A stretch of 64,000 nt of DNA from Micromonospora gifhornensis (GTDB lineage: Bacteria > Actinomycetota > Actinomycetes > Mycobacteriales > Micromonosporaceae). Positions 11,017 to 18,955 of this stretch are shown here, one piece after another (the stretch's first letter is position 1; each line of letters opens with the position of its first letter). Position numbers and translations under genes: made by a program. The notes under the pieces are model-generated. The model saw nothing but the letters and a program-made list of their open reading frames with translations, did no database searches and was not told the origin of the DNA. The stretch lies in the NCBI RefSeq assembly GCF_016863515.1, contig NZ_BOPA01000026.1, positions 62,001 to 126,000 on the forward strand, written 5' to 3'.

Positions 11017-11100
11017 GTCAGCGGCGTGGAACCCGCTCTCGTCAGCGGCGTGGAACCCGCTCTCGTCAACGGCGCGAGCCCGCTGTCACCAGCGGCGTGG
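11017..11100. repeat. 24-bp tandem repeat
   Basis: Two identical 24-bp units (11017-11040 and 11041-11064, GTCAGCGGCGTGGAACCCGC...), then a diverged third and a partial fourth. It fills the gap between the clpB terminator and the next gene. This looks like replication slippage; no function is evident. Confidence 0.8.
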
Positions 11101-11153
11101 GTCGCCGCGGAACAGGGCGTGCGCCGCACCTGGGTCCGGGTCAGGATGGAGGC

Positions 11154-11531
11154 ATGTTCGCGATGGGACGACAGCACGACGAGTTGGCGGATGCGGCTGC
11201 GGCCCTCGCCAACGCCGAGACGGTCACCTTCGGCGGGGTGGGGCTGGCCGGAACCATGTTGCCGGAGACCGAGGCCTACCAACGGATCGAGGAACTGGCG
11301 GCCGGCCGCCCCGACGAGGTACGCGGGCACCTCGAACGCCTGCTGTCGGAAGGCACACCGGCCGCCCGGGTGTACGCGGCCACTCTCCTGGAACGGCTCG
11401 ATCCGGCAGCCGGACAGGCGGCCTGGGCCGGGCTGCGCGCCGATTCCGCGCAAGTGCAGACCGCCACCGGCTGCGTGCTGGACAGCATCACCGTCGGTGA
11501 GTACGCCGCGAACCGGCTCGCCGAATCCTGA
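11154..11531 (+). CDS. Small helical-repeat hypothetical protein
   Basis: 125 residues. Mostly alternating short helices (EVRGHLERLLSEGTPAARVYAATLLERLDPAAG), the look of a HEAT-like or Armadillo-like fold, so a protein-interaction role is possible. ATG 11154 follows GGATGGAGG; the longer frame to 11097 has no ribosome site and runs through the tandem repeat. Stands alone between clpB and a membrane-protein gene. Not recognised as a named family. Confidence 0.65.
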   Translation: MFAMGRQHDELADAAAALANAETVTFGGVGLAGTMLPETEAYQRIEELAAGRPDEVRGHLERLLSEGTPAARVYAATLLERLDPAAGQAAWAGLRADSAQVQTATGCVLDSITVGEYAANRLAES

Positions 11532-11683
11532 GCCCGTCGGTGGTCGGGGCGCGTCGCACCATGGATCGGTCTCGACTGATCTACCGCCATTGCCGCAGGT
11601 GACGCGCTGTACGACCGGCACCTCAGGCGTGCCGAACTGGTCGGGTGCCGATACGGTGAAGCGCGTTCCCGAGAAGGAGAGAG

Positions 11684-12556
11684 ATGGCTGATCCTCAGAA
11701 CACTCCGACCCGGTCTCGGCCGGGTGTGGTAACCGTATCCACCTATTTACTGTGGTTGTTTGCGATCTGCCAGCTGATCAGCGCGATCATCACCCTGGCC
11801 ACCATCGGCGCCGTACGCGACGCGATGGAGGAAGCCCTGGAGGGCAGCAGTGGCGAAGGGCTGGAGGGGATCGCCGACCTGACGGTCGCCGTCGGCGTCG
11901 GCACCTCCATCTTCATGCTGGCGGCGGCGCTGGCACTGGCCGGTCTGGGCCTGGTGAACCTGCGGGGCAAGAACGGTTCGCGGATCGCCACCTGGGTCGT
12001 CGGCGGCATCCTGTTCTGCTGCAACGGGTTCAACATGCTCGGCAGCCTGGGCGGTGGCCTGGCCACACCGAGCGACACCAGCGGGGACATGCCCAGCGCG
12101 GAGGAGATCCAGCGTCGGGTCGAGGAGGCGCTGCCCTCCTGGGCGACTCCGGTCAGCATCCTGCTCGGCGTGATCAGCCTGATCTCGCTGCTGGTGGCGC
12201 TGATCCTGCTGGCGCTGCCGAAGGCCAACGAGTTCTTCCGCAAGCCGGCGGCGCAGTGGGAGCCGCCGACTCCCGGTGCCACCTACCCCGGCTACCCGGC
12301 CCAGCCGGGTTACCCGGCCCAGCCGGGCTATCCAGGCCAGCCAGGCCAGCCGGGTTACCCGGGCGGGCCGGGCTACCCCGGCCAGTCCGCTGAACCCGGC
12401 TATCCGGCGACGCCGGGCCAGCCGCCACAGCAGTCCGGTGAGCCCGGCTACCCGTCGATCCCGGGACAGACGTCCTCGGGCCCGTCGGGCGAGCAGGGCG
12501 GCCAGAATCCGCCGGGGCAACCGGGCGATCAGCCGCCCAGCGGCAACTCCAACTGA
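11684..12556 (+). CDS. Four-helix membrane protein with PGYP-repeat tail
   Basis: 290 residues. Four predicted membrane segments: TYLLWLFAICQLISAIITLA (about 20-39), GVGTSIFMLAAALALAGLGL, IATWVVGGILFCCNGFNMLG and PVSILLGVISLISLLVALILL. The C-terminal ~100 residues are Pro/Gly/Tyr-rich with repeated PGYPAQ/PGYPGQ units, probably cytoplasmic and disordered. AAGGAGAG precedes the ATG. The neighbour at 12693 has the same architecture, so the two look like tandem paralogues. Such Pro-rich tailed proteins are common in actinomycetes; function unknown. Confidence 0.8.
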   Translation: MADPQNTPTRSRPGVVTVSTYLLWLFAICQLISAIITLATIGAVRDAMEEALEGSSGEGLEGIADLTVAVGVGTSIFMLAAALALAGLGLVNLRGKNGSRIATWVVGGILFCCNGFNMLGSLGGGLATPSDTSGDMPSAEEIQRRVEEALPSWATPVSILLGVISLISLLVALILLALPKANEFFRKPAAQWEPPTPGATYPGYPAQPGYPAQPGYPGQPGQPGYPGGPGYPGQSAEPGYPATPGQPPQQSGEPGYPSIPGQTSSGPSGEQGGQNPPGQPGDQPPSGNSN

Positions 12557-12692
12557 TCGAGGTTGATCGGCTGGTCGAGCCCCGGCCCGGCCCGGACGGC
12601 CTGCGCCGGGGCCTCGACACGCCCGAACCGCCGCGACTGTGACGGTCCCTCCGAGTAGGTTGCTTCCCGAACGCCTACCGGAGGGACTCGTC

Positions 12693-13355
12693 GTGTCGTA
12701 CCCCGAACAGGTGCCGGTCGGTCGGCCTGGCGCGGTCCGGCTCGCTGTGGCGGTGCTGGCGGTGATGGCGCTCGGTGCCCTCGGTTACGCGCTGGCGGGC
12801 CTGATCGCGTTCGGCGAAATCGGTGGCCGGCTGCGTGCCGCGGCCGCCGGCAGTTCGCTGAGCGGTGGCGAGATCGACGCGATGGCCACCCTCCTGCGAA
12901 CCTCGGTCCTGCTGTCGGCGGTGGTGAGTGTGCTCGCCGGGTTCCTCCTCGCCGGCCTCGCGCTCGGTGTGGTGGCAGGTCGATCCGGTGCCCGGGTGGG
13001 CACCTGGGTGATCGCCGGCTTCGGCGTGTCATTCGGCTGCTGTGGCCTGCTGGTTCAGCTCATCCAGTACGTCACACCCTTGGATCTCCGCAACGATCCG
13101 TCCCTCACCGAGCTTCTCGGTCTGGCCACGGACGGCTACCCGTCCTGGTGGATTCCGCTCACTGTGACCCTTTCGGTCGCCCAGGTGCTCGGTTACCTTG
13201 TGGTAGCCGTACTGCTGGCCCTGCCGTCGGTCGGTTCCTGGTTCCGTCGCCGCTCGGCGCCTGCGGCGACGCCGCCTCAGCCGGGCGGCACACCCCCGCA
13301 CCAGCTCTATCCGCCGCCCGGGGCAGCGCCGCCGCCCTCCTACCCGCCGAGGTGA
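12693..13355 (+). CDS. Four-helix membrane protein with Pro-rich tail (paralogue of 11684)
   Basis: 220 residues from GTG 12693, which follows CCGGAGG at proper distance; the in-frame extension to 12639 lacks a ribosome site. Four predicted membrane helices, the first RLAVAVLAVMALGALGYALA. A short Pro-rich tail (PAATPPQPGGTPPHQLYPPP) shares the layout of the upstream gene. The stop codon overlaps or abuts the start region of the downstream SDR gene, suggesting co-transcription. No catalytic motif. Confidence 0.75.
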   Translation: MSYPEQVPVGRPGAVRLAVAVLAVMALGALGYALAGLIAFGEIGGRLRAAAAGSSLSGGEIDAMATLLRTSVLLSAVVSVLAGFLLAGLALGVVAGRSGARVGTWVIAGFGVSFGCCGLLVQLIQYVTPLDLRNDPSLTELLGLATDGYPSWWIPLTVTLSVAQVLGYLVVAVLLALPSVGSWFRRRSAPAATPPQPGGTPPHQLYPPPGAAPPPSYPPR

Positions 13356-13363
13356 GCAGTTCC

Positions 13364-14179
13364 GTGACCATGCCGTCCGACCAGCCGACCGCCGGCCGCT
13401 GGGCGCTGATCACCGGGGCGACCGCAGGCATCGGAGCGGCCTTCGCCGGTCGACTGGCCGCCGACGGGTGGCACCTGGTACTGGTGGCCCGGGACGGGAC
13501 CCGGCTCGCTGCTCAGGCCGCCGAGCTGACCGGCCGGTACGGCGTGGAGACCGAGACCATCGCTGCCGATCTGTCCACTGACGACGGTTGTGCGCAGGTG
13601 GAGCAACGACTCGCCGCGACCCCGCCCGTCGAGTTGCTGGTCAACAACGCGGGCATCAGTCTGAACACGCCGTTCCTGCGATCGTCGGTGGCGGACGAGA
13701 TCCGGTTGCTCCGACTCAACGTGCACGCCGTCATGCGACTGACCCTGGCCGCGCTGGTCACGATGACCGAACGGCGGAACGGGTCAGTGATTAATGTCTC
13801 CTCCGTCGCCGGGTTCGGCGCGCTCATGCCCGGATCGACGTACTCGGCGAGCAAGGCGTGGGTCACCAACTTCAGTGAGTCGGTGGGCCAGTCCGCGCGT
13901 CCGTTCGGCGTACGGGTGATGGCGCTCTGCCCCGGCTACACGCGTACCGAATTTCATCAGCGAGCCGGCATCGACATGTCGAAAACCCCGGAATGGATGT
14001 GGCTCAACGCCACCGACGTGGTCGACGAAGCCTTACGTGACCTGGGAAAAGGCAAGTTCGTCAGTGTTCCGTCGTGGAAGTACAAGCTGGCCGTGGCGGG
14101 CCTGCGGCACGCGCCCCGTGGGCTGCTCGACCGGGTCGCCCGGGACACCCGTGGCCGCATCGGCCGGGACCGCGGCTGA
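13364..14179 (+). CDS. Short-chain dehydrogenase/reductase (SDR)
   Basis: 271 residues. NAD(P)-dependent oxidoreductase with Rossmann motif TGATAGIGAAFA near the N-terminus, NNAG (LLVNNAGIS) in mid-protein, catalytic Ser in INVSSVAGFG and the YSASK Tyr/Lys pair. The C-terminal extension resembles the DltE/YqjQ group of membrane-associated SDRs. Substrate cannot be told from sequence. The start is ambiguous: GTG 13352 (overlapping the previous stop), GTG 13364 or ATG 13370. I chose 13364 because GAGGTGA lies 9 nt upstream. Confidence 0.88.
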   Translation: MTMPSDQPTAGRWALITGATAGIGAAFAGRLAADGWHLVLVARDGTRLAAQAAELTGRYGVETETIAADLSTDDGCAQVEQRLAATPPVELLVNNAGISLNTPFLRSSVADEIRLLRLNVHAVMRLTLAALVTMTERRNGSVINVSSVAGFGALMPGSTYSASKAWVTNFSESVGQSARPFGVRVMALCPGYTRTEFHQRAGIDMSKTPEWMWLNATDVVDEALRDLGKGKFVSVPSWKYKLAVAGLRHAPRGLLDRVARDTRGRIGRDRG

Positions 14180-14334
14180 CTGACGCAGCTCGGTGGGCCG
14201 GGAACGACCGCTCCGAGGCCGGATCACTCGAATCACGGTGATGGCTAACCGAGTGTAACGGGCATCGTCACTCATCGGTCGCCCGGACGGGTTGCCGCAG
14301 GTAGCCCGCGCACGCGGCACACAGGTGTGCGCAG

Positions 14335-14340
14335 TACCCT
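14335..14340 (+). promoter_or_regulatory. -10 box for leaderless pyrE transcript
   Basis: TACCCT ends 8 nt before the pyrE ATG. With the usual 6-8 nt to the transcription start, the mRNA would begin at or next to the start codon. There is no Shine-Dalgarno. Confidence 0.5.
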
Positions 14341-14348
14341 CTACCCCC

Positions 14349-14879
14349 ATGGGGGACCACGACGACCTGCGTAAATTCATCTCTGACCTGGCTGTGGTCC
14401 ACGGCCGGGTGGTGCTCTCCTCAGGGCAGGAGGCCGACTGGTATGTCGACCTCAGGCGCGTCACGCTCCATCACCGGGCGGCCCCGTTGGTCGGCCGAGT
14501 GATGCGGGACCTGACCGCCGACTGGTCGTACGACGCGGTGGGTGGCCTGACATTGGGAGCTGACCCGATCGCCCTGTCGATGCTGCACGCCACCGGGCGT
14601 CCGTTGGACGCTTTCGTGGTGCGCAAAACCGGCAAGGCGCACGGACTTCAGCGACGGATCGAAGGCCCGGATGTCGCCGGTCGTCGGGTGCTGGCGGTGG
14701 AGGACACCTCCACCACCGGTGGAAGTGTTTTGACCGCCGTCGAGGCTCTTCGCGAGGCCGGGGCCGATGTCGTGGGGGTGGCCGTTATCGTTGATCGTGG
14801 TGCCGGCGATGCGGTGCGAGCCGCCGGATTGCCCTATCGGGCGGCCTATACGTTGGCTGACCTCGGCCTTGTGGCGTAA
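14349..14879 (+). CDS. pyrE: Orotate phosphoribosyltransferase
   Basis: 176 residues. It makes orotidine 5-phosphate from orotate and PRPP in pyrimidine synthesis. The PRPP-binding motif VLAVEDTSTTGGSVL is intact, and VVRKTGKAHG carries the catalytic Lys region of the flexible loop. ATG 14349 (MGDHDDLRKFISDLAV) matches the family N-terminus; the longer frame from 14292 would include the promoter. Probably leaderless. It is separated from other pyr genes, as in Streptomyces, where pyrE also lies near fba and clpB. Confidence 0.93.
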   Translation: MGDHDDLRKFISDLAVVHGRVVLSSGQEADWYVDLRRVTLHHRAAPLVGRVMRDLTADWSYDAVGGLTLGADPIALSMLHATGRPLDAFVVRKTGKAHGLQRRIEGPDVAGRRVLAVEDTSTTGGSVLTAVEALREAGADVVGVAVIVDRGAGDAVRAAGLPYRAAYTLADLGLVA

Positions 14880-14936
14880 AAGTTTGCCGATTCGGATCTG
14901 CTGATATGCAGGCGGATCGATGCTGCTGGTGGAAGG

Positions 14937-15314
14937 ATGGAATACGTGGGAACTGCGTTGGCCGAAATGACTATGCCTCAGATCTCGCCGCTTGCCGGTG
15001 AGCCGATCGAACGCGCCGACGCCGAGCGGCTGGCGGGGGTCCTCAAGGCCCTTGCCGACCCTGCTCGGCTGCGGCTGCTCAGCCTGATCCAGTCGGCGCC
15101 AGAGGGCGAGGCGTGCGTGTGCGATCTGACCGCACCGCTCGGCCTCTCCCAGCCGACGGTCAGTCACCACCTCCGCATCCTCACCGAGGCCGGCTTGCTG
15201 GAGCGGGAGAAGCGCGGTGTGTGGGCCTACTACCGACTGGTCCCGAGCGCGATCGCCACGATCGCCGACCTGCTGACCCCGCCGCGTAAGCGGGCCACCA
15301 AGAAGGCTCGCTGA
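14937..15314 (+). CDS. ArsR/SmtB-family metal-responsive repressor
   Basis: 125 residues. Winged helix core: LAGVLKALADPARLRLLSLI, then the recognition helix LSQPTVSHHLRILTEAGLL. The helix-3 motif EACVCDLT is the ELCVCDL-type Cys-x-Cys metal/metalloid site, so it should sense a soft metal or metalloid and release DNA when bound. No efflux or reductase gene is adjacent, so its target is unclear; it may act elsewhere or on itself. ATG 14937 or GTG 14946 (better spaced after GGAAGG) could be the start. Convergent with the DUF368 gene. Confidence 0.9.
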   Translation: MEYVGTALAEMTMPQISPLAGEPIERADAERLAGVLKALADPARLRLLSLIQSAPEGEACVCDLTAPLGLSQPTVSHHLRILTEAGLLEREKRGVWAYYRLVPSAIATIADLLTPPRKRATKKAR

Positions 15315-15320
15315 CTCGCA

Positions 15321-15358
15321 GCCGTCTGGTGGCTGCCCACGGGTAGCCACCAGACGGC
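15321..15358. terminator. Bidirectional terminator between arsR-type gene and DUF368 gene
   Basis: GCCGTCTGGTGGCT (15321-15334) pairs perfectly with AGCCACCAGACGGC (15345-15358): a 14-bp stem with a 10-nt loop between convergent genes. Confidence 0.8.
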
Positions 15359-15364
15359 GGGTGG

Positions 15365-16300
15365 TCAGTGCCGTTGAGGTGTCTCGTACGCCTCCTCGGT
15401 CAGATCCTGGGCGGCGCGGCGCAACCGTCGACGTTCGGCGACGACCATCGCCGTGACCACAGCGATGCCGACCAGGAACAGCGCGGTGATGGGCAGGATG
15501 TTGTCGCCCGGCGCGTGGAGGGTCCGCTCGTCGGACTGCCACGGCCAGAGTGCCCGAAGGCTGCCCAGCAGGGCACCGGACATGACCGCGAGGGTCATCC
15601 GGCGGTGCTGCTCCAACAGCCACTGAAGCAGCTTGACGAAGAGCGCCAGGCCGATCACCATGCCGGTCGCGAAAACCGCCAGGTAGCCGAAGTCGCGGTC
15701 GTTCAACGCGGTGATCGTCGGCTCGTACAGGCCGACGGTCAGCAGCAGGAACGACCCGGACACCCCGGGCATCACCAGGGCACACACCGCGATGGCCGCT
15801 GCCACCAGCACGATCAGCGGATGCGGGTCGAGAGTGCCCTGCGGCAGGCCGGTCAGCGTGAACGCGCCCACCGCGGCGAGGACGAGGGCTGCGATCTCCT
15901 TCGGCCGCCACTGTGCGCCGACCATCGAGACCGGCACCAGCACCGAAGCGAGCACCAGCCCGAGGAAAAGCCCTCGGGTCTGCTCCGGATAGTCGGTGAG
16001 CAGCGGTTCGAGGGTCTTCGCGGCGATCAGCAGGCCCGGCAGCATGCCGATCAGCAACGGGACGACCACGTCCCAGTGCACCTGGCGTAGCTGCTGCTTG
16101 GCGCGGGTCCCGCCGCGCCCGCGCGGCAGGTCCGACACCGCGTAACGCACGACGTTCACCAGATGGCCAGCGGACGCGATGACTCGTTCGTACACGCCGG
16201 TGACCAGAGCGATAGTCCCGCCGCTGACCCCTGGTACCGCCTCGGCCACGCCGATGGCAGTTCCGCGGAGAACGTGTCCCAGCCGTTCGCCCAATGCCAT
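15365..16300 (-). CDS. DUF368 membrane protein, undecaprenyl-phosphate translocase (PopT-like)
   Basis: 311 residues with about eight membrane helices. The N-terminal signature GTAIGVAEAVPGVSGGTIAL and the internal repeat VMPGVSGSFLLL are the two PGVSG motifs of the DUF368 family. Members were recently shown to return undecaprenyl phosphate, the cell-wall lipid carrier, across the membrane, overlapping in role with DedA/UptA proteins (family knowledge). A DedA protein is encoded at 47843 in this window. ATG 16300 starts MALGERLGHVLRG. Convergent with the ArsR-type gene. Confidence 0.88.
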   Translation of the reverse strand: MALGERLGHVLRGTAIGVAEAVPGVSGGTIALVTGVYERVIASAGHLVNVVRYAVSDLPRGRGGTRAKQQLRQVHWDVVVPLLIGMLPGLLIAAKTLEPLLTDYPEQTRGLFLGLVLASVLVPVSMVGAQWRPKEIAALVLAAVGAFTLTGLPQGTLDPHPLIVLVAAAIAVCALVMPGVSGSFLLLTVGLYEPTITALNDRDFGYLAVFATGMVIGLALFVKLLQWLLEQHRRMTLAVMSGALLGSLRALWPWQSDERTLHAPGDNILPITALFLVGIAVVTAMVVAERRRLRRAAQDLTEEAYETPQRH

Positions 16301-16416
16301 GAAGTATCCGTTCCGTCAATCAGCCTGACCCGGATGGCCTCCGGCGCGGCCACCCAGGCTACCGGTACGTGATTCGCCGGCCTGGGCCGGTCACCGTCGA
16401 GGGTCGGCCGACCGGG

Positions 16417-17071
16417 TCACAGTCGAGGGTCGACCGGCTCGGACTCGCAGGCCAGAATGGCGAAGACCAACTCGTGTCGGCGCCACAGCGGTGCACCATC
16501 GGCCAGGGCGTCCAGCGCCGCCAGGCCGAGACCCTGCTCGCGCAGGGCCAGCCCCCGCTTGCGACCCAGCGACCGGCCGCGCAGTGCGGCCAGTCGGGCC
16601 GGCTCGGTGTAGCTCGGGCCGTAGATGATCCGCAGATACTCCCGCCCCCGACACTTGATGCCCGGCTGGAGCAGGGAACCTCGATCGCTGCGTGCCGCCG
16701 GCCCGGCGTACGGCTTGACGACCATGCCTTCGCCGCCGTCAGCGGTCAACGCCAACCACCAGTCGGTGGCTTCGCGTACCGCCTCGGTGTCGGACAGGTC
16801 GACCACCTGACGACGGGTCACGGTGAAGAACTCCGGATCCGCCGCGCAGAGCCGGTCGGCCAGGGCGAGGTGCCAGCCGTGATCCCGGTTGGCGTAGCTC
16901 GCCTTCCGCCCCGCCAGCACCGCGAACGGTGCCAGGGTCACGCCGCGCAGACCGTCCGTCGGGTGAACGTACGCGCGATAGGCCGCCGTGTAGGCGAGCA
17001 GGTCGGCACGCTGACCGGCGACCCGATCGCGGAGAACACCGACATCCAGCCCACGGGCGGCCGCCGCGCTG
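16417..17071 (-). pseudogene. pnkp remnant: C-terminal ligase half of bacterial polynucleotide kinase-phosphatase
   Basis: The frame ending at the stop 16417-16419 encodes about 218 residues of recognisable Pnkp C-terminus: RGLDVGVLRDRV, then DHGWHLALADRL, GGEGMVVKPYA (ligase motif IV), KCRGREYLRIIYGP (motif V) and ESEPVDPRL at the end. Bacterial Pnkp is about 850 residues (kinase, phosphatase, ligase). Here the kinase, the phosphatase and the ligase nucleotidylation lysine are missing. Upstream, the sequence changes abruptly, near 17072 and in a different frame, into Hen1. The upstream part of this frame (to 17229) is translated shadow of hen1. A non-functional deletion remnant is the best reading; a sequencing or assembly deletion is the alternative. 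Confidence 0.82.
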
Positions 17072-17950
17072 CGCACCGGCCTCGACCAGCGCGGCGTGCA
17101 CCGCCTCCCGACGTCGGGCGGCCAGTGACGCCCGAGGTGCCTGGTCCGGCCGGTCCGCCACGCCGTCGTCGACACCCGGCTCGTCGGTGGGGCACTGTGC
17201 GGCCAGCCGCTCCAACGCCTGACCGGCAAGTGCCCGCCGGTGGGCCAGGTAGCGACGCACGATCAGCCCGCGCTCCGGGTGACCGGCGAGCCAACCGGCG
17301 CCGACCCGCAGCAGCTTGTCCACCTCGTCCGGGGCCACCCAGTAGTGCTTGGCGTCGTCCAGCACGGGCAGCAAGACGTACAGGTGATTGAGGGCGTCGG
17401 CGACCCGGAGCGTGCCGGTGAGAGTGAGGTCGACGTAGCGGCTCCCGCCCCACTGCGGGTGCTGCTCGTCGAGCGCGATGGGAATGGCGGTCACCGTCCA
17501 GCCGAGTGGGCCGAACAGTCGGGTGGCCACCTCGGCACCGCCCCGGCAGCGCAGGACGGGCACCCGGATCTCCAGCGGGATGCTGGTGGCGGCCAACTCC
17601 GGCCGGTCCCGGGACTCGCCGCGCAGCGCCGACCGGTACACCCGGGACAGCGCCGAGGCGAGCAGGCTGGACGCGGCGTACGGCCGGTCGTTGACGTACC
17701 GCCCGAGGGCGAAGCTCTCCGGGGTCGCGGTCGGCTGCCGGCCACGGCCCCGGCCCCGCGCGGCGGCCAGCCTTGTCGGGTCGACGTCAAGCAGGAGAGC
17801 GGCGGTGCACCGCGCTTCGTCGGCCTGCGGATAGAACACGTGCGCCGTACCGACCGGCACGTCGAAGGCGTGCGTCCGGTCGGGATGCTTGACCAGCAGG
17901 TGACCGAGATCGGTCGCCGGTCGGTGCGTCGTGGTCAGGGTCAGCAGCAC
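17072..17950 (-). pseudogene. hen1 remnant: N-terminal domain of RNA 3-prime-terminal 2-prime-O-methyltransferase
   Basis: From ATG 17950 the frame encodes about 293 residues of the Hen1 N-terminal domain: MLLTLTTTHRPATDLGHLL, GTAHVFYPQADEARCTAALL, PVLRCRGGAEVATRLF, LLPVLDDAKHYWVAPDEVDK and HPERGLIVRRYLAHRRAL. It continues to ARRREAVHAALVEAGA, just where the methyltransferase domain (the LDLGCGEG region) should begin. That domain is absent; the next bases belong to pnkp in another frame. The broken frame runs on as nonsense to 16739. Hen1 methylates repaired tRNA ends in the Pnkp/Hen1 RNA-repair complex, so this fragment cannot do that chemistry. It might still make a stable N-terminal domain. 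Confidence 0.85.
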
Positions 17951-18031
17951 GGGCCAATGGTGTCAGCTCCGTCGATCTTGCGTCGTCCCGTTTTCGGCCG
18001 GTCCTTCAACGCTGCGCGGCACCAGCACGGG

Positions 18032-18244
18032 TCAGCGGTAGTCGTCCTCGTCGGCGGCGACCACCCGGGCCTGCTCCATCGCGTCCCAGTCGTCGACCTC
18101 GAAGCCGCGGTGTGGCTCGTCGTCGGCCCGGGTCGGATCGACCACGGCGGCCTGCTCGATCGCGTCGGCCGGCTCAGCCTCCAGATCGCGCTCCTCCGGG
18201 CTGAGGTGGTCGCCGGGGGCGAAGTCCTCGTCAGGCTGACCCAT
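18032..18244 (-). CDS. Small acidic hypothetical protein
   Basis: 70 residues, strongly acidic and probably disordered. It has an internal duplication, DAIEQAAVVDP and DAMEQARVVAA, about 31 residues apart. ATG 18244 is preceded by CCGGAGG at proper distance; the longer frame to 18283 has no ribosome site. Divergent from the PF04020 membrane gene. No function can be assigned. Confidence 0.7.
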   Translation of the reverse strand: MGQPDEDFAPGDHLSPEERDLEAEPADAIEQAAVVDPTRADDEPHRGFEVDDWDAMEQARVVAADEDDYR

Positions 18245-18400
18245 TCGATGCCTCCGGGTAGTCGGTGGACGGTACCCACCCACGGTACGGGCTGCACCCG
18301 CACCTCGCTGGCAACCGACGTGCCGGGCGCGTGAGGGTACGCCGTGACCGCAGGTCAGTCGGCCGAACCGACCCGCCGGTGGCTGCCCCGATGCCAGGAT

Positions 18401-18790
18401 GTGGTCGTGGGCTTCCTCATCCGACTGGCGACCACCGCCGTAGCACTGTGGGTCACCACGCTCATCGTGCCCGGAGTCGAGGTGACCGGACGCAGCGGCT
18501 ACGACACCACCTTCACCCTGCTCATCGTGGCGTTGATCTTCGGGGTGATCAACGCGGTGCTCAAGCCGCTGATCAAGGTGGTGGGCTGCGTCTTCTACCT
18601 GGTGACTCTCGGCCTGTTCGCGTTGGTGGTCAACGCGCTGTTGTTCCTGCTGACCGACTGGGTCGCCGGGGTGCTGAAGCTACCGTTCCATGTGAACGGT
18701 TTCTGGGCGGCCTTCTGGGGAGCCATCGTGATGGCGGTGGTCACCTGGCTGATCAGCGTCATCGTGCCCGACTCGACGGACCGGCGGTGA
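18401..18790 (+). CDS. Phage-holin-superfamily membrane protein (PF04020-like)
   Basis: About 129 residues with four membrane helices: FLIRLATTAVALWVTTLIV, FTLLIVALIFGVINAVLKP, FYLVTLGLFALVVNALLFLL and GFWAAFWGAIVMAVVTWLI. The motif FGVINAVLKPLIK is typical of the small four-TM family often named phage holin family 4, which is widespread in non-phage contexts, so no lysis role is implied. The start could be GTG 18344, 18401 or 18407; the first helix begins right after 18407. It is upstream of fba but has its own frame and no obvious coupling. Confidence 0.8.
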   Translation: MVVGFLIRLATTAVALWVTTLIVPGVEVTGRSGYDTTFTLLIVALIFGVINAVLKPLIKVVGCVFYLVTLGLFALVVNALLFLLTDWVAGVLKLPFHVNGFWAAFWGAIVMAVVTWLISVIVPDSTDRR

Positions 18791-18955
18791 GCGCTCGGCG
18801 CGCTGGGCCGGTTGTGCCCGGCTGTACGAGCTACGGGATACTTCCCGCGGAGGACAGCGCGGTCCGGCGTGCCCAGTGGTATCAGGCGCCGTAAACCGGC
18901 ACGCAAGGAGAACAGCGGCCGTACGGCCGACAGCGGCAAGTAAGGAGCGTTCGAC

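Noticed and set aside
16739..17950. Intact 403-residue Hen1-like protein
   Set aside because: The last ~110 residues are out-of-frame translation of the pnkp remnant, so it is not an intact enzyme.
18401..18790. Holin, suggesting a prophage
   Set aside because: PF04020-type four-helix proteins are common chromosomal genes; no phage genes nearby.
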